A stretch of DNA of 64,000 nt from Mantis religiosa. Lineage: Eukaryota; Arthropoda; Insecta; Mantodea; Mantidae. The position numbers and the translations under genes are program-made. The stretch lies in assembly GCA_030765055.1 (NCBI GenBank), contig JAUKNK010000321.1, positions 513,501 to 577,500 on the forward strand, read 5' to 3'. Positions 12,061 to 24,600 of the stretch are shown in pieces. Under the pieces are notes generated by a model. That model saw nothing but the letters and a program-made list of their open reading frames with translations, was not told the DNA's origin and ran no database searches. The first letter of the stretch is position 1, and each line of letters opens with the position of its first letter.

Positions 12061-14809
12061 TCAATAACAACCCATCGCTAGATTAGTACCACCTCCTGAC
12101 GTTGCATGACAAGGCAAAAGTTGACAAACATGGACTTTTTCGAATGTGAATATCGAATGTTTGGGTGGGATATAGTGTTTGGCTGAGGTAACGTAATCAG
12201 TAACAACCCATCTCTGGTTTAGTAGCATCACCTGGCGTTGCATGGCAAGGCAAAGTTGACAAACATGGGCGTTTTACCAGAAGTGAATATCGAATGCTTT
12301 GATGGGATTCAGTGGTTGGCTGAGGCTATGTAATCAGTAACAACCCATCTCTAGGTTAGTAGCATTACCTGGCTATGCATGGCAAGGCAAAATTTGACAC
12401 ACATGGACATTTTTCGAATGTGAATATCCAATGTTTGGTGGGGATGCAGCGGTTGGCTGAGGTAACATAATCAGTAACAACCCATCTCTAGTTTGGTACC
12501 ATCACCTGGCATTGCATGGCAAGGCAAAAGTTGACAAACATGGACCTTTTTGGAATTTGAATATCCAATGTTTGGGTGGGATGCAGTGCTTGGCTAAGGT
12601 AACATAATCAGTAACAACCCAACTCTAGGCTAGTACCATCACCTCTCGTTGCATGGCATGGCAAAGGTTGACAATCTTGGACCCTTTACCAGAAGTGAAT
12701 ATCCAATGTTTGGATGGGATGCAGTGTTTGGCTGAGGCTGTGTAATCAGTAACAACCCATCTCTAGTTTGGTACCTTCACCTGGCATTGCATGGCAAGGT
12801 AAAAGTTCACAATCATGGACAGTTTTCAAATGTGAATGTCCAATGTTTGCGTGGGATGCAGTGGTTGGCTGAGGTAACGTAATCAGTAACCACTCTTCTG
12901 TAGGTTAGTACCATCACCTGGCGCTGCATGGAAAGATAAAGGTTGACAAACATGGACGTTTTACCAGAAGTAAATATACACTGTTTGGATAGGATGCAGT
13001 GGTTGGCTGAGGCTTAGTAATCAGCAAAACCCGTCTCTAAGTTAGTAGCATTACCTGTCCTGGCATGGCAAGGCAAAAGTTAACAAATATGGACATTTTT
13101 TTTAATGTGAACATCCACTGTTTCGATGGGATGCAGTGGTGGCAGAGGCTATGTAATCAGTAACATCCCATCTCTAGGTAAGTACCATTACCTGGCGTTG
13201 CATGCCAAGGCAAAAGTTGACAAACATGGACATTTTTGGAATGTGAAAATCCAATGCTTGGGTGGGATGCAGTGGTTGGCTGAGGTAACATAATCAGTAA
13301 CAACCCATCTTTTGGTTAGTACCATCACCTGGCGTTGCATGGCAAGGCAAAAGTTGACAAAATATGACATTTTACCAGAAGTGAATATCCAAAGTTTGGA
13401 TGGGATTCAGTGTTTGGCTGAGGCTGTGTAATCAGTAACAACCCATCTCTAGGTTAGTACCATCACCTGGCATTGCATGGCAAGGCAAAAGTTGACAAAC
13501 CTGGAACTTTTTCGAATGTGAATATCCAATGTTTGGGTGGGTTGCAGTGGTTGGCTGAGGTAACGTAATCAGTAACCACTCTTCTGTAGGTTAGGACCAT
13601 CACCTGGCGCTGCATGGCAAGTTAAAGGTTGATAAACATGGACGTTTTACCAGAAGTAAATATACACTGTTTGGATATGATGCAGTGGTTGGCTGAGACT
13701 TAGTAATCAGTAAAACCGGTCTCTAAGTTACTAGCATTACGTGTGGTGGCATGGCAAGGCAAAAGTTAACAAATATGGACATTGTTTTTAATGTGAATAT
13801 CCACTGTTTCGATGGGATGCAGTGGTTGGCTGAGGTAACGTAATCAGAAGCAACCCATCTCTAGGTTATTTCCATTACCTGGTGTTGCATGGCAAGGCTA
13901 AAGTTGATAAACATGGACCTGTTACCAGAATTGAATATCCAAAGTTGGGATGGGATACAGTGGTTGGCTGAAGCTATGTAATCAGTAACAACCCATTTCT
14001 AGGTTAGTACCATCACCTGGCGATGCATGACAAGGCAAAAGTTGACAAACCTGGACCTTTTTCGAATGTGAATATCCAATGTCTGGGAGGCATGCAGTGA
14101 TTGGCTGAGGTTACGTAATGAGTAACAAACAATTGCTAAATTAGTACCACCACCTGGCGTTGCATGGCAAAGACTAAGTTTACAAACATGAACATTTTGT
14201 CAAATGTCAATATCCAAAGATTGGGAGGCATGCAGTGATTGGCTGAGGTCACGTAATCAGTAACAAACCATTGCTAGATTAAAACCACCACCTTAGCGTT
14301 GCATGGCAAGGACTAAGTTTACAAACATGAACATTTTGTCAAATGTCAATATCCAAAGATTCGGAGGCATGCTGTGAACGGCTGAAGTTACGTAATCAAT
14401 AACAACCCATCGCTGGATTAGTACCACCAACTGGCATTGCATGGCATGGATTAAGTTCACAAACATGGACATTTTGTCAAATGTCAATATCCAAAGATTC
14501 GGAGGCATGCAGTGTACGGCTGAAGTTACGTAATCAATAACAAACCATCGCTAGATTAGTGCCACCACTTGGCATTGCATGGCAAGGACTAAGTTCACAA
14601 ACATGGACAACTTGTAAAATGTCACTATCCAAAGACTCGGGGGCATGCAGAGTTTGGCTGAATTTACAAAATCAGTAACAACCCATTGCTAGATTAGTAC
14701 CACAACCTTAGCGTTCCATGGCAAGGACTAAGTTTACAAACGTGAACATTTTGGAAATGCCAATATCCAAAGACTCGGAGGCATTCAGTGATTGGCTGAA
14801 GTTACGTAA
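12061..14809. repeat. HOR unit A5, 20-mer, 2749 bp
   Basis: Copy of the unit at 2,023 at offset 10,038; also near-identical to those at 4,772 and 14,810. It keeps the B-like alpha segment (~12,370-13,827), the join to the GTTATTTCCATTACC segment and a 5.5-monomer beta tract starting near 14,084. Confidence 0.9.
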
Positions 14810-17558
14810 TCAATAACAACCCATCGCTAGATTAGTACCACCTCCTGACGTTGCATGACAAGGCAAAAGTTGACAAACATGGACTTTTTCGAATGTGAAT
14901 ATCGAATGTTTGGGTGGGATATAGTGTTTGGCTGAGGTAACGTAATCAGTAACAACCCATCTCTGGTTTAGTAGCATCACCTGGCGTTGCATGGCAAGGC
15001 AAAGTTGACAAACATGGGCGTTTTACCAGAAGTGAATATCGAATGCTTTGATGGGATTCAGTGGTTGGCTGAGGCTATGTAATCAGTAACAACCCATCTC
15101 TAGGTTAGTAGCATTACCTGGCTATGCATGGCAAGGCAAAATTTGACACACATGGACATTTTTCGAATGTGAATATCCAATGTTTGGTGGGGATGCAGCG
15201 GTTGGCTGAGGTAACATAATCAGTAACAACCCATCTCTAGTTTGGTACCATCACCTGGCATTGCATGGCAAGGCAAAAGTTGACAAACATGGACCTTTTT
15301 GGAATTTGAATATCCAATGTTTGGGTGGGATGCAGTGCTTGGCTAAGGTAACATAATCAGTAACAACCCAACTCTAGGCTAGTACCATCACCTCTCGTTG
15401 CATGGCATGGCAAAGGTTGACAATCTTGGACCCTTTACCAGAAGTGAATATCCAATGTTTGGATGGGATGCAGTGTTTGGCTGAGGCTGTGTAATCAGTA
15501 ACAACCCATCTCTAGTTTGGTACCTTCACCTGGCATTGCATGGCAAGGTAAAAGTTCACAATCATGGACAGTTTTCAAATGTGAATGTCCAATGTTTGCG
15601 TGGGATGCAGTGGTTGGCTGAGGTAACGTAATCAGTAACCACTCTTCTGTAGGTTAGTACCATCACCTGGCGCTGCATGGAAAGATAAAGGTTGACAAAC
15701 ATGGACGTTTTACCAGAAGTAAATATACACTGTTTGGATAGGATGCAGTGGTTGGCTGAGGCTTAGTAATCAGCAAAACCCGTCTCTAAGTTAGTAGCAT
15801 TACCTGTCCTGGCATGGCAAGGCAAAAGTTAACAAATATGGACATTTTTTTTAATGTGAACATCCACTGTTTCGATGGGATGCAGTGGTGGCAGAGGCTA
15901 TGTAATCAGTAACATCCCATCTCTAGGTAAGTACCATTACCTGGCGTTGCATGCCAAGGCAAAAGTTGACAAACATGGACATTTTTGGAATGTGAAAATC
16001 CAATGCTTGGGTGGGATGCAGTGGTTGGCTGAGGTAACATAATCAGTAACAACCCATCTTTTGGTTAGTACCATCACCTGGCGTTGCATGGCAAGGCAAA
16101 AGTTGACAAAATATGACATTTTACCAGAAGTGAATATCCAAAGTTTGGATGGGATTCAGTGTTTGGCTGAGGCTGTGTAATCAGTAACAACCCATCTCTA
16201 GGTTAGTACCATCACCTGGCATTGCATGGCAAGGCAAAAGTTGACAAACCTGGAACTTTTTCGAATGTGAATATCCAATGTTTGGGTGGGTTGCAGTGGT
16301 TGGCTGAGGTAACGTAATCAGTAACCACTCTTCTGTAGGTTAGTACCATCACCTGGCGCTGCATGGCAAGTTAAAGGTTGATAAACATGGACGTTTTACC
16401 AGAAGTAAATATACACTGTTTGGATATGATGCAGTGGTTGGCTGAGACTTAGTAATCAGTAAAACCGGTCTCTAAGTTACTAGCATTACGTGTGGTGGCA
16501 TGGCAAGGCAAAAGTTAACAAATATGGACATTGTTTTTAATGTGAATATCCACTGTTTCGATGGGATGCAGTGGTTGGCTGAGGTAACGTAATCAGAAGC
16601 AACCCATCTCTAGGTTATTTCCATTACCTGGTGTTGCATGGCAAGGCTAAAGTTGATAAACATGGACCTGTTACCAGAATTGAATATCCAAAGTTGGGAT
16701 GGGATACAGTGGTTGGCTGAAGCTATGTAATCAGTAACAACCCATTTCTAGGTTAGTACCATCACCTGGCGATGCATGACAAGGCAAAAGTTGACAAACC
16801 TGGACCTTTTTCGAATGTGAATATCCAATGTCTGGGAGGCATGCAGTGATTGGCTGAGGTTACGTAATGAGTAACAAACAATTGCTAAATTAGTACCACC
16901 ACCTGGCGTTGCATGGCAAAGACTAAGTTTACAAACATGAACATTTTGTCAAATGTCAATATCCAAAGATTGGGAGGCATGCAGTGATTGGCTGAGGTCA
17001 CGTAATCAGTAACAAACCATTGCTAGATTAAAACCACCACCTTAGCGTTGCATGGCAAGGACTAAGTTTACAAACATGAACATTTTGTCAAATGTCAATA
17101 TCCAAAGATTCGGAGGCATGCTGTGAACGGCTGAAGTTACGTAATCAATAACAACCCATCGCTGGATTAGTACCACCAACTGGCATTGCATGGCATGGAT
17201 TAAGTTCACAAACATGGACATTTTGTCAAATGTCAATATCCAAAGATTCGGAGGCATGCAGTGTACGGCTGAAGTTACGTAATCAATAACAAACCATCGC
17301 TAGATTAGTGCCACCACTTGGCATTGCATGGCAAGGACTAAGTTCACAAACATGGACAACTTGTAAAATGTCACTATCCAAAGACTCGGGGGCATGCAGA
17401 GTTTGGCTGAATTTACAAAATCAGTAACAACCCATTGCTAGATTAGTACCACAACCTTAGCGTTCCATGGCAAGGACTAAGTTTACAAACGTGAACATTT
17501 TGGAAATGCCAATATCCAAAGACTCGGAGGCATTCAGTGATTGGCTGAAGTTACGTAA
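14810..17558. repeat. HOR unit A6, 20-mer, 2749 bp
   Basis: Copy of the unit at 4,772 at offset 10,038 and tandem partner of the preceding unit. Beta tract from ~16,833, 5.5 monomers. Variants relative to sister copies are isolated single-base changes. Confidence 0.9.
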
Positions 17559-19897
17559 TCAATAACAACCCATCGCTAGATTAGTACCACCTCCTGACGT
17601 TGCATGACAAGGCAAAAGTTGACAAACATGGACTTTTTCGAATGTGAATATCGAATGTTTGGGTGGGATATAGTGGTTGGCTGAGGTAACGTAATCAGTA
17701 ACAACCCATCTCTGGTTTAGTAGCATCACCTGGCATTGCATGGCAAGGCAAAGTTGACAAACATGGGCGTTTTACCAGAAGTGAATATCGAATGCTTTGA
17801 TGGGATTCAGTGGTTGGCTGAGGCTATGTAATCAGTAACAACCCATCTCTAGGTTAGTACCATTACCTGGCTATGCATGGCAAGGCAAAATTTGAGAAAC
17901 ATGGATGTTTTGACGGAAGTGAATATACAATGTTTGGATAGAATAGAGTGGTTGGCTGAAGCTATGTAGTCAGAAGGAACCCATCTCTAGGTTAGTACCA
18001 TTACCTGGCGTTGCCTGGCAAGGCAAAAGTTGACAAACACGGGCGTTTTACAAGAAGTGAATATCGAATGCTTTGATGGGATTCAGTGGTTGACTGAGGT
18101 AACGCAATCAGTAACAACGCATCTCTCGGTTAGTACCAACACCTGGAATTGCATGGCAAGGAAAAATTTGAGAAACATGGACCTTTTTCGAATGTGAATA
18201 TGCTATGTTTGTGTGGGATGCAATAGTTGGCTGAAGTAACGTAATCAGTAACAACCCATCTCTAGGTTAGTACCATCACCTGGCATTTCATGGCAAGTCA
18301 AAAGGTGACAAACATGGACCTTTTTACAAACGTGAATATCCAATGTTTGGGTGGGATGCACTGGTTGGCAGAGGTAAAGTTATCAGTAACAATCCCTCTC
18401 TAGGTTAGTATCATTACCTGGCGTTGCATGCCAAGACAAAAGTTGACAAACGTGGACCTTTTTGGAATGTGAATATCCAATGTTTCGGTGGGATGCAGTG
18501 GTTGGCTGAGGTAACATAATAAGTAACAACCCATCCTTAGGTTAGTACCGTCACCTGGCGTTGCATGGCAAGGCAAAAGTTGCCAAAATTGGACATGTTA
18601 CCAGAAGTGAATATCCAATGTTTGGATGGGATGCAGTGTTTCGCTGAGGCTGCGTAATCAGTAACAACCCATCTCTAGGTTAGTACATCACATGGCATTG
18701 CATGGCAAGGCAAAAGTTGACAAACCTGGACCTTTTTCGAATCTGAATATCCAATATTTGGGTGGGATGCAGTGGTTGGCTGAGGTAACGTAATCAGAAG
18801 CAACCCATCTCTAGGTTATTTCCATTACCTGGTGTTGCATGGCAAGGCTAAAGTTGATAAATATGGACCTGTTACCAGAATTGAATATCTAAAGTTGGGA
18901 TGGGATACAGTGGTTGGCTGAAGCTATGTAATCAGTAACAACCTATCTCTAGGTTAGTACCATCACCTGGCGATGCATGACAAGGCAAAAGTTGACAAAC
19001 CTGGACCTCTTTCGAATGTGAATATCCAATGTTTGGGAGGCATGCAGTGATTGGTTGAGGTTACGTAATGAGTAACAAACAATTGCTAAATTAGTACCAC
19101 CACCTGGCGTTGCATGGCAAAGACTAAGTTTACAAACATGAACTTTTTGTCAAATGTCAATATCTAAAGATTGGGAGGCATGCAGTGATTGGCTGAGGTC
19201 CCGTAATCAGTAACAAACCATTGCTAAATTAGTACCACCACCTTAGCGTTGCATGGCAAGGACTAAGTTTACAAACATGAACATTTTGTCAAATGTCAAT
19301 ATCCAAAGATTCGGAGGCATGCAGTGAACGGCTGAAGTTACGTAATCAATAACAACCCTTCGCTAGATTAGTACCACCAACTGACATTGCATGGCAAGGA
19401 TTAAGTTCACAAACATGGACATTTTGTCAAATGTCAATATCCAAAGATTCGGAGGCATGCAGTGTACGGCTGAAGTTACGTAATCAATAACAACCCATCG
19501 CTAGATCAGTACCACCACCTGGCATTGCATGGCAAGGACAAAGTTCACATACATGGACATTTTGTCAAATTTTAATATCCATAGATTCGGAGGCATGCAG
19601 TGAACGGCTGAAGTTACGTAATCAATAACAAACCATCGCTAGATTAGTGCCACCACTTGGCATTGCATGGCAAGGACTAAGTTCACAAACATGGACAACT
19701 TGTAAAATGTCACTATCCAAAGACTCGGGGGCATGCAGAGTTTGGCTGAATTTACAAAATCAGTAACAACCCATTGCTAGATTAGTACCACAACCTTAGC
19801 GTTCCATGGCAAGGACTAAGTTTACAAACGTGAACATTTTGGAAATGCCAATATCCAAAGACTCGGAGGCATTCAGTGATTGGCTGAAGTTACGTAA
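17559..19897. repeat. HOR unit A7, 17-mer, 2339 bp, recombinant
   Basis: The left part carries the diagnostic bases of the 16-mer at 7,521 (GGCTGCGTAATC, GAATCTGAATATCC, ATAAATATGG, CCTGGCGATGC). From ~19,101 it carries those of the 17-mer type (CACCTGGCG, then CATGAACTTTTTG at ~19,138 and the AATTTTAATATCCATAG beta monomer at ~19,563). It thus reads as a crossover product between the two unit types. Confidence 0.85.
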
Positions 19898-21667
19898 TCA
19901 ATAACAACCCATCGCTAGATTAGTACCACCTCCTGACGTTGCATGACAAGGCAAAAGTTGACAAACATGGACTTTTTCGAATGTGAATATCGAATGTTTG
20001 GGTGGGATATAGTGTTTGGCTGAGGTAACGTAATCAGTAACAACCCATCTCTGGTTTAGTAGCATCACCTGGCGTTGCATGGCAAGGCAAAGTTGACAAA
20101 CATGGGCGTTTTACCAGAAGTGAATATCGAATGCTTTGATGGGATTCAGTGGTTGGCTGAGGCTATGTAATCAGTAACAACCCATCTCTAGGTTAGTAGC
20201 ATTACCTGGCTATGCATGGCAAGGCAAAATTTGACACACATGGACATTTTTCGAATGTGAATATCCAATGTTTGGTGGGGATGCAGCGGTTGGCTGAGGT
20301 AACATAATCAGTAACAACCCATCTCTAGTTTGGTACCATCACCTGGCATTGCATGGCAAGGCAAAAGTTGACAAACATGGACCTTTTTGGAATTTGAATA
20401 TCCAATGTTTGGGTGGGATGCAGTGCTTGGCTAAGGTAACATAATCAGTAACAACCCAACTCTAGGCTAGTACCATCACCTCTCGTTGCATGGCATGGCA
20501 AAGGTTGACAATCTTGGACCCTTTACCAGAAGTGAATATCCAATGTTTGGATGGGATGCAGTGTTTGGCTGAGGCTGTGTAATCAGTAACAACCCATCTC
20601 TAGTCTGGTACCTTCACCTGGCATTGCATGGCAAGGTAAAAGTTCACAATCATGGACAGTTTTCAAATGTGAATGTCCAATGTTTGGGTGGGATGCAGTG
20701 GTTGGCCGAGGTAACGTAATCAGTAACCACTCTTCTGTAGGTTAGTACCATCACCTGGCGCTGCATGGAAAGATAAAGGTTGACAAACATGGATGTTTTA
20801 CCAGAAGTAAATATACACTGTTTGGATAGGATGCAGTGGTTGGCTGAGGCTTAGTAATCAGCAAAACCCGTCTCTAAGTTAGTAGCATTACCTGTCCTGG
20901 CATGGCAAGGCAAAAGTTAACAAATATGGACATTTTTTTTAATGTGAACATCCACTGTTTCGATGGGATGCAGTGGTGGCAGAGGCTATGTAATCAGTAA
21001 CATCCCATCTCTAGGTAAGTACCATTACCTGGCGTTGCATGCCAAGGCAAAAGTTGACAAACATGGACATTTTTGGAATGTGAAAATCCAATGCTTGGGT
21101 GGGATGCAGTGGTTGGCTGAGGTAACATAATCAGTAACAACCCATCTTTTGGTTAGTACCATCACCTGGCGTTGCATGGCAAGGCAAAAGTTGACAAAAT
21201 ATGACATTTTACCAGAAGTGAATATCCAAAGTTTGGATGGGATTCAGCGTTTGGCTGAGGCTGTGTAATCAGTAACAACCCATCTCTAGGTTAGTACCAT
21301 CACCTGGCATTGCATGGCAAGGCAAAAGTTGACAAACCTGGAACTTTTTCGAATGTGAATATCCAATGTTTGGGTGGGTTGCAGTGGTTGGCTGAGGTAA
21401 CGTAATCAGTAACCACTCTTCTGTAGGTTAGTACCATCACCTGGCGCTGCATCGCAAGTTAAAGGTTGATAAACATGGACGTTTTACCAGAAGTAAATAT
21501 ACACTGTTTGGATATGATGCAGTGGTTGGCTGAGACTTAGTAATCAGTAAAACCCGTCTCTAAGTTACTAGCATTACCTGTGGTGGCATGGCAAGGCAAA
21601 AGTTAACAAATATGGACATTGTTTTTAATGTGAATATCCACTGTTTCGATGGGATGCAGTGGTTGGC
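19898..21667. repeat. HOR unit A8 (partial), end of block A
   Basis: Follows the 20-mer at 12,061 at offset 7,837 with slightly more differences (for example CTAGTCTGGTACC near 20,602). At ~21,667 the 20-mers join to an A-type segment (GGCTGAGGTAACG...), whereas this copy continues as GGCAGAGGCTATG with B-type sequence. No beta tract follows for 22 kb. Confidence 0.8.
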
Positions 21668-24600
21668 AGAGGCTATGTAATAAGTAACATCCCATCTCTA
21701 GGTTAGTACCATTACCTGGCGCTGCATGCCAAGGCAAAATTTGACAAACTTGGAGCTTTTTGGAATGTGAATATCCAATGTTTGGGTGGGATGCAGTGGT
21801 TGGCTGAGGTAACATAATCAGTAACAACCCATCTTTAGGTTAGTACCATCACCTGGCGTTGCATGGCAAGGCAAAAGTTGACAAAATTAGACATTTTACC
21901 AGAAGTGAATATCCAATGTTTGGATGGGATGCAGTGTATGGCTGAGGCTGTGTAATCAGTAAAAACCCATCTCTAGGTTAGTACCATCACCTGGCATTGC
22001 ATGGCAAGGCAAAAGTTGACAAACCTGGACCTTTTTCGAATGTGAATATATAATGTTTGGGTGGGATGCAGTGGTTGGCTGAGTTAACGTAATCAGTAAC
22101 CATTCATCTGTAGGTTAGTACCATCACCTGGCGTTGCATTGCAAGGAAAAGGTTGACAAACATGCACGTTTTACCAGAAGTAAATATACACTGTTTGTAT
22201 AGGATGCAGTGGTTGGTTCAGGCTTAGTAATCAGTAACAACCCGTCTCTAAGTTAGTACCATTACCTGTCGTGGCATGGCAAGGCAAAAGTTGACAAACA
22301 TGGAAATTTTTGGAATGTGAAAATCCAATGTTTTTGTGGGATGCAGTGGTTGGCTGAGGTAACATAATCAGTAACAACCCTTCTGTAGGTTAGTACCATC
22401 ACGTCGCGTTGCATGGCAAGGCAAAATTTGACAAACATGAACCTTTTATTAGAAGTGAGTATCCAAAATTTAGATGGGATGCAGTGTTTGGCTGAGGCTA
22501 TGTAATCAGTAACAACCCATCCCTGGGTTAGTACCACCACCTGGCATTGCATGGCAAGGCAAAAGATGACAAACATGGAACTTTTGGAATTTGAATATCC
22601 AATGTTTGGGTGGGATGCAGTGCTTGGCTAAGGTAACATAATCAGTAACAACCCAACTCTAGGCTAGTACCATCACCTCTCGTTGCATGGCAAGGCAAAA
22701 GTTAATAAACTTGGACCTTTTAGCAGAAGTGAATATCGAATGTTTGGATGGGATGCAGTGTTTGGCTGAGGCTGTGTAATCAGTAACAACGCATCTCTAG
22801 TTTAGTACCATCACCTGGCATTGCATGTCAATGTAAAAGTTGACAAACATGGACATTTGTCGAATGTGAATGTCCAATGTTTGGGTGGGATGCAGTGGTT
22901 GGCTGAGGTAACGTAATCAGTAACCACTCATCTGTAGGCTAGTACCCTCACCTGGCGTTGCATGGCAAGGTAAACGTTGATAAACATGGTCGTTTTACCA
23001 GAAGTAAATATACACTGTTTGGATAAGACGCAGTGGTTGGCTGAGGCTTAATAATCAGCAAAACCTGCCTCTAAGTTAGTACCATTACCTGTCTTGGCAT
23101 GGCAAGGTAAAAGTTAACAAACATGGACATTATTTCTAATCTGAATATCCACTGTTTCGATGGGATGCAGTGGTTTGTCTGAGGCTATGTAATCAGTAAC
23201 AACCTATCTCTGGATTAGTACCACCACCTGGCATTGCATGGCAAGGCAAAAGATGACAAACTTGGAATTTTTGGAATTTGAATATCCAATGTTTGTGTGG
23301 GATGCAGTGCTTGGCTAAGGTAACATAATCAGTAACAACCCATCTCTAGGCTAGTACCATCCACTCTCGTTGCATGGCAGGGCAAAAGTTAACAAACTTG
23401 GACCTTTTACCAGAAGTGAATATCGAATGTTTGGATGGGATGCAGTGTTTGACTGAGGCTGTGTAATCAGTAACAACGCATCTCTAGTTTAGTACCATCA
23501 CCTGGCATTGCATGTCAAGGTAAAAGTTGACAAACATGGACATTTGTCGAATGTGAATGTCCAATGTTTGGGTGGGATGCAGTGGTTGGCTGAGGTAACG
23601 TATTTAGTAACCACTCTTCTGTAGGTTAGTACCATCACCTGGCGTTGCATGGCAAGGTAAACGTTGATAAACATGGACGTTTTACCAGAAGTAAATATAC
23701 ACTGTTTGGATGGGATGCAGTGGTTGGCTGAGGCTATGTTATCAGTAACAACCCATCTCTAGGTTACTTCCATCACCTGGCATTGTATGGCAAGGCAAAA
23801 ATGACAAACATGGACGTTTTAACAGAAGTGAATATCCAATGTTTGGTTGGGATACAGTAGTTGGCTGAAGCTATGTAATCAGTAGCAACCCATCTCTAGG
23901 TTAGTACCATTACCTGTTAATGGCAAGGCAAAAGTTATCCACTGTTTGGATGGTAATGCAGTGGTTGGCTCAGGCTATGTAATCAGTAACAACCCATCTG
24001 TAGGTTAGCACCGTTACCTGGCGTTGCATGCCAAGGCAAAATTTGACAAACATGGACATTTTTCGAATGTGAATATCCAATGCTTGTGAGGGATGCAGCG
24101 GTTGGCTGAGGTAACATAATCAGTAACAACCCATCCCTAGGTTAGTACCATCACCTGACTTTGCATGGCAAGGCAAAAGTTGACAAACATGGACCTTTTA
24201 ACAGAAGTGTATATCCAATACTTGGATGGGATGCATTGGTTGGCTGAGGTAACATAATCAGTAACAACCCATCTCTAGGTTAGTACCATCACGTCACGTT
24301 GCATGGCAAGGCAAAATTTGACAAACATGAACCTTTTATTAGAAGTGAGTATCCAAAATTTGGATGGGATGCAGTGTTTCGCTGAGGCTATGTAATCAGC
24401 AACAACCCATCTCTGGGTTAGTACCACCACCTGGCATTGCATGGCAAGGCAAAAGATGACAAACATGGACCTTTTGGAATTTGAATATCCAGTGCTTGGG
24501 TGGGATGCAGTGCTTGGCTAAGGTAACATATTCAGTAACAACCCATCTCTAGGCTAGTACAATCACCTGGCGTTGCATGGCAAGGAAAAGTTTACAAACT

